From NCBI RefSeq assembly GCF_964355755.1, contig NC_092677.1, forward strand, positions 19,502,101 through 19,566,100: 64,000 nt of DNA, given 5' to 3'. The notes beneath the pieces were generated by a model. It had not been told where the DNA came from and did not search any database. It saw only the letters and a program-made list of their open reading frames with translations. Below, one piece after another: positions 25,001-37,200 of the stretch (its first letter is position 1; every line of letters starts with the position of its first letter). The DNA is from Antedon mediterranea. Lineage: Eukaryota > Echinodermata > Crinoidea > Comatulida > Antedonidae. A program made the translations under genes and the position numbers.

Positions 25001-28000
25001 TGTTTTGTTTACACTCCATCGCGGGCGAAGATCGCTGCACACACTACGCTCGAATCACAAGTCACCAAAACAGAAAACCCCTATTGGGTATCGGCTGCCA
25101 TAAATCAGCTTATTAAATTTCTTTGGTAGATTTCTATCTTAACAAACATTGTATACTTGCTTTTCTGCTTGATAAATTCTTGTTCAATTGACGTTTAAAA
25201 AATAAGATATTTTACGATAAATGACACAAACTGTAAGTTTAATTTTCCGACACTCTACACCTTGTGTACACCTACTGTAGCATCACATTGTGAGAGCGCT
25301 CATGTGGTGGTCGAAAAAGGAGGGATGCTGTCCATGATTGAATACACAGTACATGTGCTGTTTGTGACGATTTCCATTTTTGGATCCTCCTTATACCCGC
25401 GTCTGTACGGTAGTTCAAGTCGGCATTTGCGTGCACGTTATTTTAAGGTAAAGGTACTATATCATTGCTACTTGTTGTGTGTGGTTGTTAACTCATTGGC
25501 TAATAATATTTTTGTACGTATTTCCAAGTTGATGTTCAGTGTTTGTTGTTTGTTATATTGCAACAAACGGTAAACATCGACTTGGAACTCCGTATACTAA
25601 ATAGTTTAGCAACCACACACTACAAGTAGCAATGATATATGACCTTGAAGTAACATGTACAGTATGCGTGAATCTAATTGCAAACATCAACTTAAAGATT
25701 TAAAGATATGTGAAACTATGTTGGATAATACTGTTCCTGATGCGGAGCTCAACATTGAAGGATACAACGTTTTCCGTCGAGATCGAAATCGGTCTGGAGG
25801 AGGTGTTTGTTTTTTTGTCAAGGAAAGACTATCTATACGCGAACGCCGGGACCTGGATTCTGAAAGTATTGAATCAATTTGGATGGAAATTTTGCTTCCG
25901 AGGACGCGTCTTATTGTTGTTGGATCAATTTATCGTCCACCAAGTCAATCATATAAGCTATTTATTGACTCGTTTGAAAATATATTGGCTGCTATTCGAC
26001 CAGATGTCGAAGTTATTGTCCTTGGTGACTTCAATATTAATTTGAAAAATGAATCTGCATCAATATACAAAATGTTAGAAACAACTCTTGAAACTTTTAG
26101 CTTTACCCATCTGATAAAGGAACCAACTCGAATTACTAAGTATACATCAACAGTTTTAGATATTATCATATGTAACCATTCGCAAAAAATTTGCAATCGG
26201 GTGTCATCCATGTAGGCATTAGTGACCACAGCCTAACGTTTTGTACTCGTAAATCTTTAAAATATAAATTTAACCAACATAAAACTATCAAAATTCGTTC
26301 ACTTAAGAACTACGATGTTAATATTTTTAATGAGCAATTGACACAATCTGATTGGTCGCCTGTTCTCGATTCATCAGATGTGGACTTTGCCTGGTGCTCT
26401 TTTAAAAAAATATTTTTGTCTCTTATAAACAGAATGGCTCCTCTCAAACAGGTGCGCCTAAAACAAAAATCTGAAGAGTGGATGACACCGGAAATATTAA
26501 GTGCCATAAAAGAAAGAGACTCGATATTAAATAAGTTCAAGAATAACCCAAATAGGCCAGACCTTTACGATGCATTTCGTAAGTTACGTAATCGCATACA
26601 AAAGGACATAAAGAAAGCAAAATCTGAATGTTTTTTAAATAAGGTAGAAGTTAACAAAAATAATCCCAATAAACTCTGGAAATGCCTTAAAGATTTGGGA
26701 TATAAAAATAAGCCACAAAAGGGTAGCACTGTTTCGTTAGATGTTAATGGGAATCTTTGCCATAATGAAAGCGAAGTTTCAAATTATTTCAATAAATACT
26801 TCGCAAATATTGCTTCCGATTTAATGAAGAAATTGCCTTCTCCCAGTAACCTTTTTAGTGTGGGTTCGAATGCCTTTAAAAATTACTATAATAGCAAAAT
26901 CAAACATGTTTCTGGTTTTTCTCTCGAAGAAATTGACGAGAGCCTTATCGAAGAGGAATTGAGAAATCTCAACCCATCTAAAAGTGTAGGCCTTGATCAG
27001 ATTCCGGGTCATTCCATCTCAGTTCACCCAAAAAAAATGGAATTTTAAACCCTACCTCTTCCAATTTTGATGAAATTTGGTATATGGGTGATTCATAGCA
27101 ATTAAAGCCAAAATTTCAAATTTTAACTTTATCGGACCAACGGTTTTCGAGATATCGCAATTTCAATTTTCGGTTTTTACGCAAAAAAGGGAGCGGCCGC
27201 CACGTTTCAAAGAGCTGTATCTCGGGAACTATAGGTTCGATTTTAAAAACAAAGGTATTTTTGTAAAGGGGAGACCATAAGGAACCTAAATATACTAATT
27301 GTGTGTGTTTTATGTTAATTTTAAGTTGAATAAAACTTTGACATATATTTTGACCTTGAAATTGACCCCGTGGAACACGCCCGATTTGTTGGTGACTATC
27401 ACGAAAAATGTAGCCCTACTTGTCAACTACAACATATAAAAAAATTGGAGGGGTTTTTTTGTTTGTTTCCATGAAATTACAATTTGAAGTTGACATACCT
27501 CTTCCTTTTAGTGTATTTTTGGTGTTGTTATATACTTATACACAGTGTGAACACTAACTGTTAAGGTGTCTTATTGTTACGCTTTCTCATCAGGCCCACT
27601 TAAACAGTAGATATACTTTGATATGAGAAATACTGGGTAACTCACATACTTTTCAAATCAATTTTGACACATAGTTTAGTGTCCTTGCTATGTTATTATG
27701 CATATTAATGCATAATAAGTGATTGCAGAGAACATACATCAGTTACTGATGCCTTTTTAAAGGTTGTCATCCCCTATTTAAAATCAAAACTACCAACCAT
27801 GAAAAAAGTTCATTATTTCACAGATGGATGTGGCGGCCAATACAAAAACAAATATAACTTTATTAACCTTTGCCACCACCAGGAAGATTTTGGTTTAGAC
27901 GCCGAGGGGAATTTTTTCGCTACATCACATGGCAAGAGTGCATGTGATGGCATAGGTGGAACAGTTAAGAGGCTTGTCACTAAGAGAAGCTTACAGCGTT

Positions 28001-28251
28001 TGACTGAATGTCATATTCTCACATCTCTCAGTATGTTCGACTACTGTGTAATTTTTTATTTTTATTTATGTCTTTAGGCAATGTGGCCAAGGATTACCAA
28101 TAGTGAATTAATCACTGTCCTATCAGATAGGTGGTAATCCCCCTGATACAGGGGCTATTGTGTGAACCAGTTCACCGGGATAACCCCCTACTCTTTTTCG
28201 AATAATGAACTGGGTTCTTTAAAGTACACACAGGTTATAACTGTGTACACT

Positions 28252-28285
<34 letters not shown>

Positions 28286-31200
28286 TTGTTCCACCACCAG
28301 AACTAGGAGCGAGTCGGCCTCGAACCCTTGCCGATGTTGTTGTTGGCTCTTTAGGTACGGTAAACGACGCCCCTGCCTTAACCGCTCGGCCATATGACTC
28401 GCTCATATGGACATTCCAGGCATCAACTTTTTTCATGTGGGAATAGATGAGGTATCTACTGTGGAAAAAGAAATAAAGCCGAGATTCAACCTCGCCCAGA
28501 CCATCAAGGGTACATTACAATATCATCGCTTTGTTCACGTTTATCTGGCACAGATGCAGGTCTACAAACTTAGTACCCAGATAAACCCTCCGGATGTGGT
28601 AGTGATTCAAGAATCTTTCAGTGATGAAAATGAAATTGTTGCTGATACACAACCCACCATTATTAGACTTCAGAATTTGTGTGCTGTAGTTATGATGGTG
28701 TCCCATTTGGTTGTGGATGTCTCAGAAGAGTTTGGGGATTATCAAATTAAATTTATGCATCCTCATGGGCCAGCGAAAATCTTTTATTGGCCGTCCAAAG
28801 AAGACTGTTGTTGGATTCCTGAATCAAATGTACATTGTATTATAGCCTCTCCGTTTATAAAATCCTCTTCGACTAGGAATTACAGTAATTTCCCAAAATG
28901 AACGCCACAACATTTCTAAATACTGTTTGAATTGGCCAGATGACAAGGAGTAAAGGCCAGATAGACAATTGTAACATTATAATAATATTTAGTTTGTAAA
29001 TAAAATTATTTTTGGAATACATCAAATTGACATTGAAGTAATGCATGGACAGACACCAAAATACACTAAAATAACATAGTAAGGACACTAAACTATGTGT
29101 CAAAATTGATTTGAAAAGTATGTGAGTTACCCAGTATTTCTCATATCAAAATATATCTACTGTAGTGTTTAAGTGGGCCTGATGAGAAAGCGTAACAATA
29201 AGACACCTTAACAGTTAGTGTTCACACTGTGTATAAGTATATAACAACACCAAAAAATACACTAAAAGGAAGAGGTATGTCAACTTCAAATTGTAATTTC
29301 ATGGAAACAAAGAAAAAAACCCCTCCAATTTTTTTATATGTTGTAGTTGACACGTAGGGCTACATTTTTCGTGATAGTCACCAACAAATCGGGCGTGTTC
29401 CACGGTGTCAATTTCAAGGTCAAAATATATTTCAAAGTTTTATTAAACTTAAAATTAACATAAAACACACACAATTAGTATATTTAGATTCCTTATTTTC
29501 TCCCCTTTACAAAAATACCTTTGCTTTTAAAATTGAACCTATAGTTCCCGAGATACAGCTCTTTGAAACGTGGCGGACGCGCCCTTTTTTGCGTAAAAAC
29601 CGAAAATTGAAATTGCGATATCTCGAAAACCGTTGGTCCGATAAAGTTAAAATTTGAAATTTTGACTTTAATTGCTATGAATCACCCATATACCAAATTT
29701 CATCAAAATTGGAAGAGGTAGGGTTTAACTCATTGGGTGATCTGAGATGGAATGACCCTTCCTGCAAAATTTCTTAGAGACGGAGCTCCTAATATTAAAA
29801 TACCAATAACACATATAATTAACCTCTCCATTAAATACGAACGTATTCCCTCGGATTTTAAACTCGCAAAAGTCACGCCCCTTCATAAAAAGAATTCCAG
29901 AACTGAGGCTAACAATTACAGACCTATAAGCATTCTCTCCTCAGTTTCGAAAATTCTGGAGAAGGTGGTATATATACAAGTTTCCGATTACCTTGAAAGG
30001 AATCAACTTATCTACGATCATCAATCCGGTTTTCGTAGATCATTTTCTACCGACACATGTCTTATCCATCTTAGAGATCACCTTAGAGTTCAAATGTCAA
30101 ATGGTTTATTTACGGGTATGGTTTTACTCGATGTCCAAAAGGCCTTTGACTCGGTCAATCATGATATTTTGTGTAAAAAACTTAAGTATCTAGGATGCCG
30201 GTCTATCGGTTGGTTTCAAGCGTACCTGTCTGGGCGAAATCAGATTGTCGATATTAAAGGTACCAAATCAAACTCTATTGAGATTGGATGTGGAGTCCCC
30301 CAGGGTAGCCTTTTGGGTCCTCTCTTGTTTCTTATTTACGTGAATGACCTACCATCTAGTATCGAAAGTGATTGTAAAGTTGTTTTGTACGCTGACGATT
30401 GTGCAATTTTTTACTCCCATAAAGATCCAATCGCAATCCAATCTAAACTCCAAAACAATCTCGTATCATGCAATAATTGGCTGATCGACAATCAACTTTC
30501 GCTTCATATGGGTAAGACCGAATGCATCCTGTTTGGTTCTAAACGTAGATTAAGCAAAGTAAACGAATTCTATATTGATTGCTTTGGAACGACTATAAAT
30601 GGATCAAAATCTATCAAATATCTAGGTATTGAGATTGACCAAAATGTATCAGGTGACGTCATTGCCCGCTCTGTTATAAACAAAGCAAACGGCAGACTGA
30701 AATTTCTGTACCGACAATCATCATTTCTTAATTCACATTGTCGCAAAATTCTTAGTTTTGCTTTAATCCAACCGATGTTCGATTATTCGGTTTGCTCATG
30801 GTCTTCTACGGTAAATAAAAATTTAAAATCAAAATTACAAACGACTCAAAACAAAATGGTTCGTTTTATAAAAAAGTTAGGTCCCCGATCTCATGTTGGT
30901 CAATCTCAGCTAAACGACGTTGGTATGTTAAAAGTCCAAGACCGTGTCGAATTTCTTAGAGCCTGTCATGTTTTTAAAATATATAATCATTGTTGTCCAC
31001 CTTATTTATGCAATCGTTTTATTAGAATTTCAGACAGTCATAATTACAATACTAGGGGATGCAATTTTAATTTTAGAATCCCAACTATCAAGCCAATGGC
31101 ACATGTGACCTTTTTTTACAATGCTATTAAAGAATGGAATAATTTACCAATTAACATTAAGGAATCACAAACTGTTTGTTGTTTTAAAAGTAAAGTTAAA

Positions 31201-34200
31201 AAGTATCTACAGGAACGTTCACTAGCTCTAGAAACTATTTAATTAGCGCTTCTTCTTTTTTCGATTGTCCTTTTTGCTGTTTTTTGTCATTTTTATTATG
31301 TTGCTTTGTTTGTCTTTTTTGCTGTTCTTTCAAAGGACCTCATTGGAAACAAGTCCGTAGAGGACTTTTATGAGTTATCCTTGGCATCCTTGTTTTATAT
31401 TGGTATTTTTATATTTGTCAATTTTAATTGTATGTCTGTGATATTTTATGTACTGATGCCGAAATAAATCAAATCAAATCAAAAAATTTATTGTCCCTTT
31501 GACTAATTCCAAAAAAATTTTAAAAAAAGATTTCGAAAAAAAGTGGATCATTTTGAAATATCATAATGATAATAGTTATTAACTTTCACCAAAAATGTGT
31601 CGAAAAAAAATCATTTAACTGGAATGAAATACAGACGTTTTTTTGTTCAAAAAATAACTTGACTTCCAGTCAAAGTTTTCGATCAAAACATATGTCATAA
31701 TGCAACGCGCTTGTTTGGCTACTCTGTATGCATAATCATAAAACTTCCTCGCAATCTGTGTGGAAAAACCTTCTTAACCGTGACGAGTTGTAAACAATCC
31801 TAATTAGCTTCATGCATAATGCATACTCGTGGTTTGAAATCTTTGTTTACTTTCGCTCGCGAAGATTTTCCAGACGAAATGTAATCAAATTAATTTACTG
31901 TACCTGTTAATTACGTAAACTTGTTTGTTTTTTTAAATTTAGAATCTTCTGGACTTCATTTTTTGTGTTTTAAGGGACAATACATTAATCCAACGCGCAT
32001 CGTGCACCCAAAAGTATTGAAAAATAGATTTACATAAAAAGCATGATATAACTTTTTGATTACGGGTTAAACATTTTTTTTTTTTTTATGGAGCGACCTT
32101 TTTTTATTTGTTTTTTTTTATGGACATTCTGCATCCTATATAGGATTGCTAAGTAAATAAATAAATACATTTAAATTACTGTTGTATACTGTATATTGCT
32201 AAAAATAAATTAAAACCTTGATAAATATATTTAAAATACTAGTGAACCTAATTAATGATACTTTGTACTGATAAAATGAATGAAGAAATTATTTTTTTTT
32301 ATGACATTGCAATAACTGTTCTATTGGATAAATTTTAATGATGTACTGTATAGTATTTATTTTTTATGCATATTGTTAATTTTTCTGTATTTTTTTCTGT
32401 AATGTTTAATTTGTTTCTATATGTAGTACTAATAATTAAGTAAAAATAATTTCAGACTTGTTCTGCTTTTTGTAATATTTTTTATACCTGAAAAACTAAA
32501 AATAAATAAATAAATAATAACTAAGTTTAAAAATTGAATTTGGCACATAGACAACATGATACACTGATACAAATATCATAAGAACTTTGTATTCTCAAGT
32601 TTGGAAAAAATGTATTAGAATATGCCAATTATAAAATTAGACCTACAGTATACAGGGTGAAGATATTTCTGATTTTGAGTTAAAGCATTCAACATGTGCA
32701 CGTTAGAAATAAAAATGTTTATGGTTATTTATTTATTGTTAATTTCTACAGGAACATGAGTGTAGCAGGGGATCATGAAATCTGTGATAGGATGATAAGA
32801 GATGATGTTATGACACCATTAATAGCATTACTTCAACAGGTGAATTTTCCTTGTCATAATAGTACCATTAAACACGGCTTAATTTTCATTTAATTCGTCG
32901 ATATAAAGTGTGGATTATTATACTAGCATTGTTCTCTTTCGCTAACTGGTAACATATATTACACCCTTCCACCGGAGGCATAGAAAAACAAGGCCTCTCA
33001 TAGTATCATGATAAAAAACAATACCTTTGGTGGGAGTGTGTGGAATCATGATCAAAATACAATGCATCATAGGTTTGTGATAAAAAAAACAATGCCCCAC
33101 ACGTAGGCTATGAAGAGTTAAGCATGGGAACGGAGCAGTAATTAATAGCTGTACTGAATTATTTACCTCTATTTTTCTGATGCCATTTTAAATATAGTAT
33201 TCTAAGGAGTTACCAGATGTTGTCTTAAGCTCAAACAATCACAAGGATTCCACCAGCAGCATACTGGAGCAGGCTCTCCATCTACTATGGAACCTCTGGT
33301 ATGTAAAACTAAATCACCTTATCACAACACATCGTGATAACAAAGTATGTTGTGAGAGAAAATAGTCCTGAGAGAAAATATAACTATAAAGGATTGCAAA
33401 CCCACTTGCTCGACTTCCCAGAGACATGTTATTGTTAATGGTCCGACAACCACATTTGATTCATCCTCTTGTCACAGGTCAAACACTACACTACATAAAT
33501 GTACGTAAGTGATGGAGAATATTTAATCGATCTATCTGAAATTTAATTCTGAAAAAAAGATTTCACCACCATGCTATTAGTTAGTTCACATTGAAATGTA
33601 AATAACAATACATTTTGCACTTTATCTTTTTTTATTGTTTTACAGTGAAAGTTGTAATACTGCTGTTTGCATCTTCAATAAGGCAGAGATCTTGCCTTTA
33701 GTAGTACATTGCTTCAAAGCAGAGTCCCTTAATATGGCTCTAGCTATTACAGCAGGTTAGATCTTTATTCTTCAATTTAATTAAGGATTTTTTCATGAGG
33801 TCATAGATGTATGTAATGATGCCCTAAATTTGTTTACTTCATATCTAGGTTATAGATCACAAGTTGTAATAAATGTAAATAAGTCAATTTCTGATTTAAC
33901 TGAGAAATTGACATTGGAATTCCACGTGGCTTTTGATAACCCTGTTAATCACAAGTTACTTATTGCTAAACTTAAGGAAATTGGTATATGTAATGATGCC
34001 CATACAGAGCAACAAAAGAATGGAATCTTATACCAACTGAAACTAGAACAAAAGTAACTGGGAAAAATTATCAAATTATTGAACAAACTTTTAAATGACA
34101 CAAAAACAAACTATACATCTATAACACTTTCAACTTTTAAAAATTCAATCCAAAATATTACTGTTTAAGTACGGTATCTTTTAATCCTTCCACTATACTG

Positions 34201-37200
34201 TATGTTTTGTAGATAGTTACCTTGTTGTAAATGTGTGTGTACTACAGTAATGTAAATTACTTTGTTAGTTGTCTTTGAATTATTTTTTTTATATTGTTAA
34301 TGTTTCTCTACTGAACCACTTTGGAAATCAATGCTTTAGCACTGAAAGTGTCATTCAGTATAAAAACAAAATCTTAGTAGACATTAATTTAATAGCCAAT
34401 ATGCCAGCCCAAACTAGCATTACATAATTATATATATGTTGATATAAAGTTTGCGGTACACCCATAGATATACTATAAGTACTAAATCATCAACTCCATG
34501 GTGATTCTTCATGGAGAGGGCACCACACAATGCAGCTGTGGTCAACCATTAGTTATGCTAATAAACGCAGTCACTAACTACTCCTGTGTTTAAACGATCC
34601 TCGTATGCAAAAATGCTAGATATTTAACTAAGAAATTATTTTTTTCATTGCGATGAACAATTTATAATTATTTTATAAAAAGTCTTTAACAAAAAATATG
34701 TGTTCTGATTTATGTGTTCTTATCATTATCAATATTTTATTTTTATAATTACTAAATAATATTTGAACTACAGCGGCCATCTAAATGGCCCCCCTTCCTG
34801 TTTGACTTTTTGTGGGGTGTGTTATTGTACTCTAAATTAGTGAAAACAAAAATATACTTTAATTTGCACAGCACAATGTTTGCACACAATTACAGAAGAC
34901 AATGAGCCTATAGCCACTGATCTAAGTACACCCGAGATGCTTGGTGTATTTGAGAAAGCATTGATGAGCCAAGGCGACCATGTCCAGCATTGCCTACTAA
35001 GGACTCTTACTGCAGGTACAGTATATTTTAAAGCTTTATTCAACAATTTTTGCATTTTATTTAAATTTGAAATGAAATGGGAGTGGTTTCGTCCCTTTTT
35101 ATATAGGTTATGGTGGTATATTAATTGTTACAATACAAAAAGAAAATTTAACATTTTTGAACCATTATCAACCACCATCATTTTTAAGATCAAGTAAATC
35201 AAAAAATGAAAAAGTACATGCGCAAAACAAATCCGGGACGAATCAGCCCACTTTTTGATTCAGCCCAGGGACGATCCAGCCCAAGAACAATTTGGCCGAT
35301 TCGGCCCAGGGACAATTCAGCTCAAGAATCGTCACTGGGCCGAATCTTTCCACTACCTACTAGTACTAAACACCTTGGTTTAATGCAACTAGTCGGGGCT
35401 AATTAATTAATAATTTGGATTAGATGAACAATTTTGCTTTGATAGAATGTTATTAATAGTTTTATTCTAAACTTGATCAGTACTATCTAGAAACATCTAC
35501 CATACCCAAACAATTTTTCAGTGGACTAAATTCAGTCAACTCGCAATCTAATTAGGTAACAATACTATTGCCTATATCAACTGCATTGAGTAATTCATTT
35601 TTTTTCATAATAAATGTTATAGATAGAAATATTATAAGAAAGTGAGTATCAAGTACAGCTGTTAAACAGTTGCGTAATAGACCCCTACAGATCTTGTCTG
35701 TGGAAACCACGCTTGTAAGTGTAGGTATTTGTAATGGTACAGTACTTTACATTTCTTTAGGTATTTTATGCAATCTGAAGTCAAGTCTACCAACTAGTAG
35801 CCAAGGACAAACACTGCAGGCATTGGTGAAAGTTTTGGCACAAACGCTAGAGGTCAACCCCACGACAGAGATTACTTCACTCATACAATCACATTTTGAA
35901 GAAAATGTAATATTTTCATTATATTTATATATTTATATTTTGTTTAGGCTAGGTCTACAATTTGAAAAAATTAGCATAGTAGTGACAGGAAAAGCACTAC
36001 TTGCCTATTGAGCATGTGCAGATGATTCAGGGATGATTCGGAACTGAGACGATTCGGCCCGGGACTATTCGGCCCACTTTTTTCAAATTCAGATATGGAG
36101 AGCTAGTGTCATGGTTCTAGATCATGATCTGGGGCCGGATTTATCTAACTTGCTTAGCAAAAAAATTGTCTTAACTTTACCTTAAATTCATTGATTTTGC
36201 CTAAGTCAGATTATTAATATATATCTAAGCAAAAACATTTGCTTAATTTTGTCTTAAATCTAAGACGAACTAGAAAGCCACTCCGAGAATGCATACCTCC
36301 GCCTACTGTAAAATTCTCCTACATAAGATTTCTCCGGGAAAATATATATACATTGTGTGTGTCTTAATGCTGTTTATGATTTAGGCTAATTTCACTACAA
36401 GCATGTGTACCCTTTGCAAAAAAACCGTATACGAACGTATACGATTTACATACGTTTCGTATATGTTTCGTATAGGAAGTCCACTTCGTATACGAAACGT
36501 ATACGTCCATTCGGAAGTTCCTGCCCGCATAATAAACATATACGAACCGTATACGATCATTTATAAACAATTTCCTAATTATACGATCCGTATATGATCC
36601 GTATACGACGACGCGTGTATACAAACTGCATCGTATTACCAAGCGAAAAGGGACTGTCCCTCTTTTTACAAGACGACGATAGCATACGTTTACGATCGCA
36701 GGAGCATCTTGACTTCAATAATTAGTGTACAATTTGGTTTTTTTTCAGTCTGTATATGTACATTAAATTCCCTATGATGATTTAGTTCATAGTTTTCGCG
36801 AATGAAAATTTGGTGCTGTATTTTACTAGACGTTGTTTTTCTAGCAAGCATAAAAACCCACCCAGGCTGTTCTGCCTTGTTTATCCCCTCTGCTATTTCT
36901 TTACCTTTTGTATGTTCCATTAATAAGTGAATCACACAAAATGTGCTGTTATTAATTTGAAAGTGCTTTAAATAATATTAATGTACTTGGAAATAAATAA
37001 GTAAATATTAAATTGGGCCCGCAGTATATTAAATTTAAAACGAGTAAGTAAAATCCATAAATTACGATTTAATAAAAATGTAGAATACATGTGGCTCCCT
37101 ATTATATATATGGAATGATCCAAATAAATTCGCCCAAAACGTGCATGTGTTATGTGCGCTGCATGCATGCATCACATGGATGGATCAGATTTCATTCATT

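Larger units (their letters stand above)
27006..29758 (+). mobile_element. DNA element with about 690-bp TIRs and TTCC target duplication (possibly Sola-like)
   Basis: The tips gggtcattccatctcag and ctgagatggaatgaccc are perfect inverted repeats. TTCC lies on both sides (27002-27005 and 29759-29762). Removing the element plus one TTCC restores LINE codons ..DQIPAKFL.. . The inverted arms run roughly to 27693 and from about 29070. Between them is a remnant of the C-terminal part of a transposase-like protein, interrupted by a SINE. The 4-bp duplication and the GGGTCATTCCA-type tip fit Sola elements as I recall them. That assignment is tentative. Confidence 0.88.
25653..31490 (+). mobile_element. 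CR1/L2-like LINE, 5' truncated, split by a DNA element
   Basis: Endonuclease and reverse transcriptase parts are found at 25653-27005 and 29763-31242. The 3' UTR ends at a (tcaaa)n tail, aaataaatcaaatcaaatc (about 31463-31483). The element lies in HEATR3 intron 1 of the visible set, in sense orientation. It lacks the N-terminal part of the endonuclease and any ORF1. Exact 5' end between 25653 and about 25690. Confidence 0.9.

Noticed and set aside
28317-28392. Functional tRNA gene on the minus strand
   Set aside because: Boxes A and B are good but no regular anticodon stem can be drawn, and an A-rich tail follows, so it is a SINE head.
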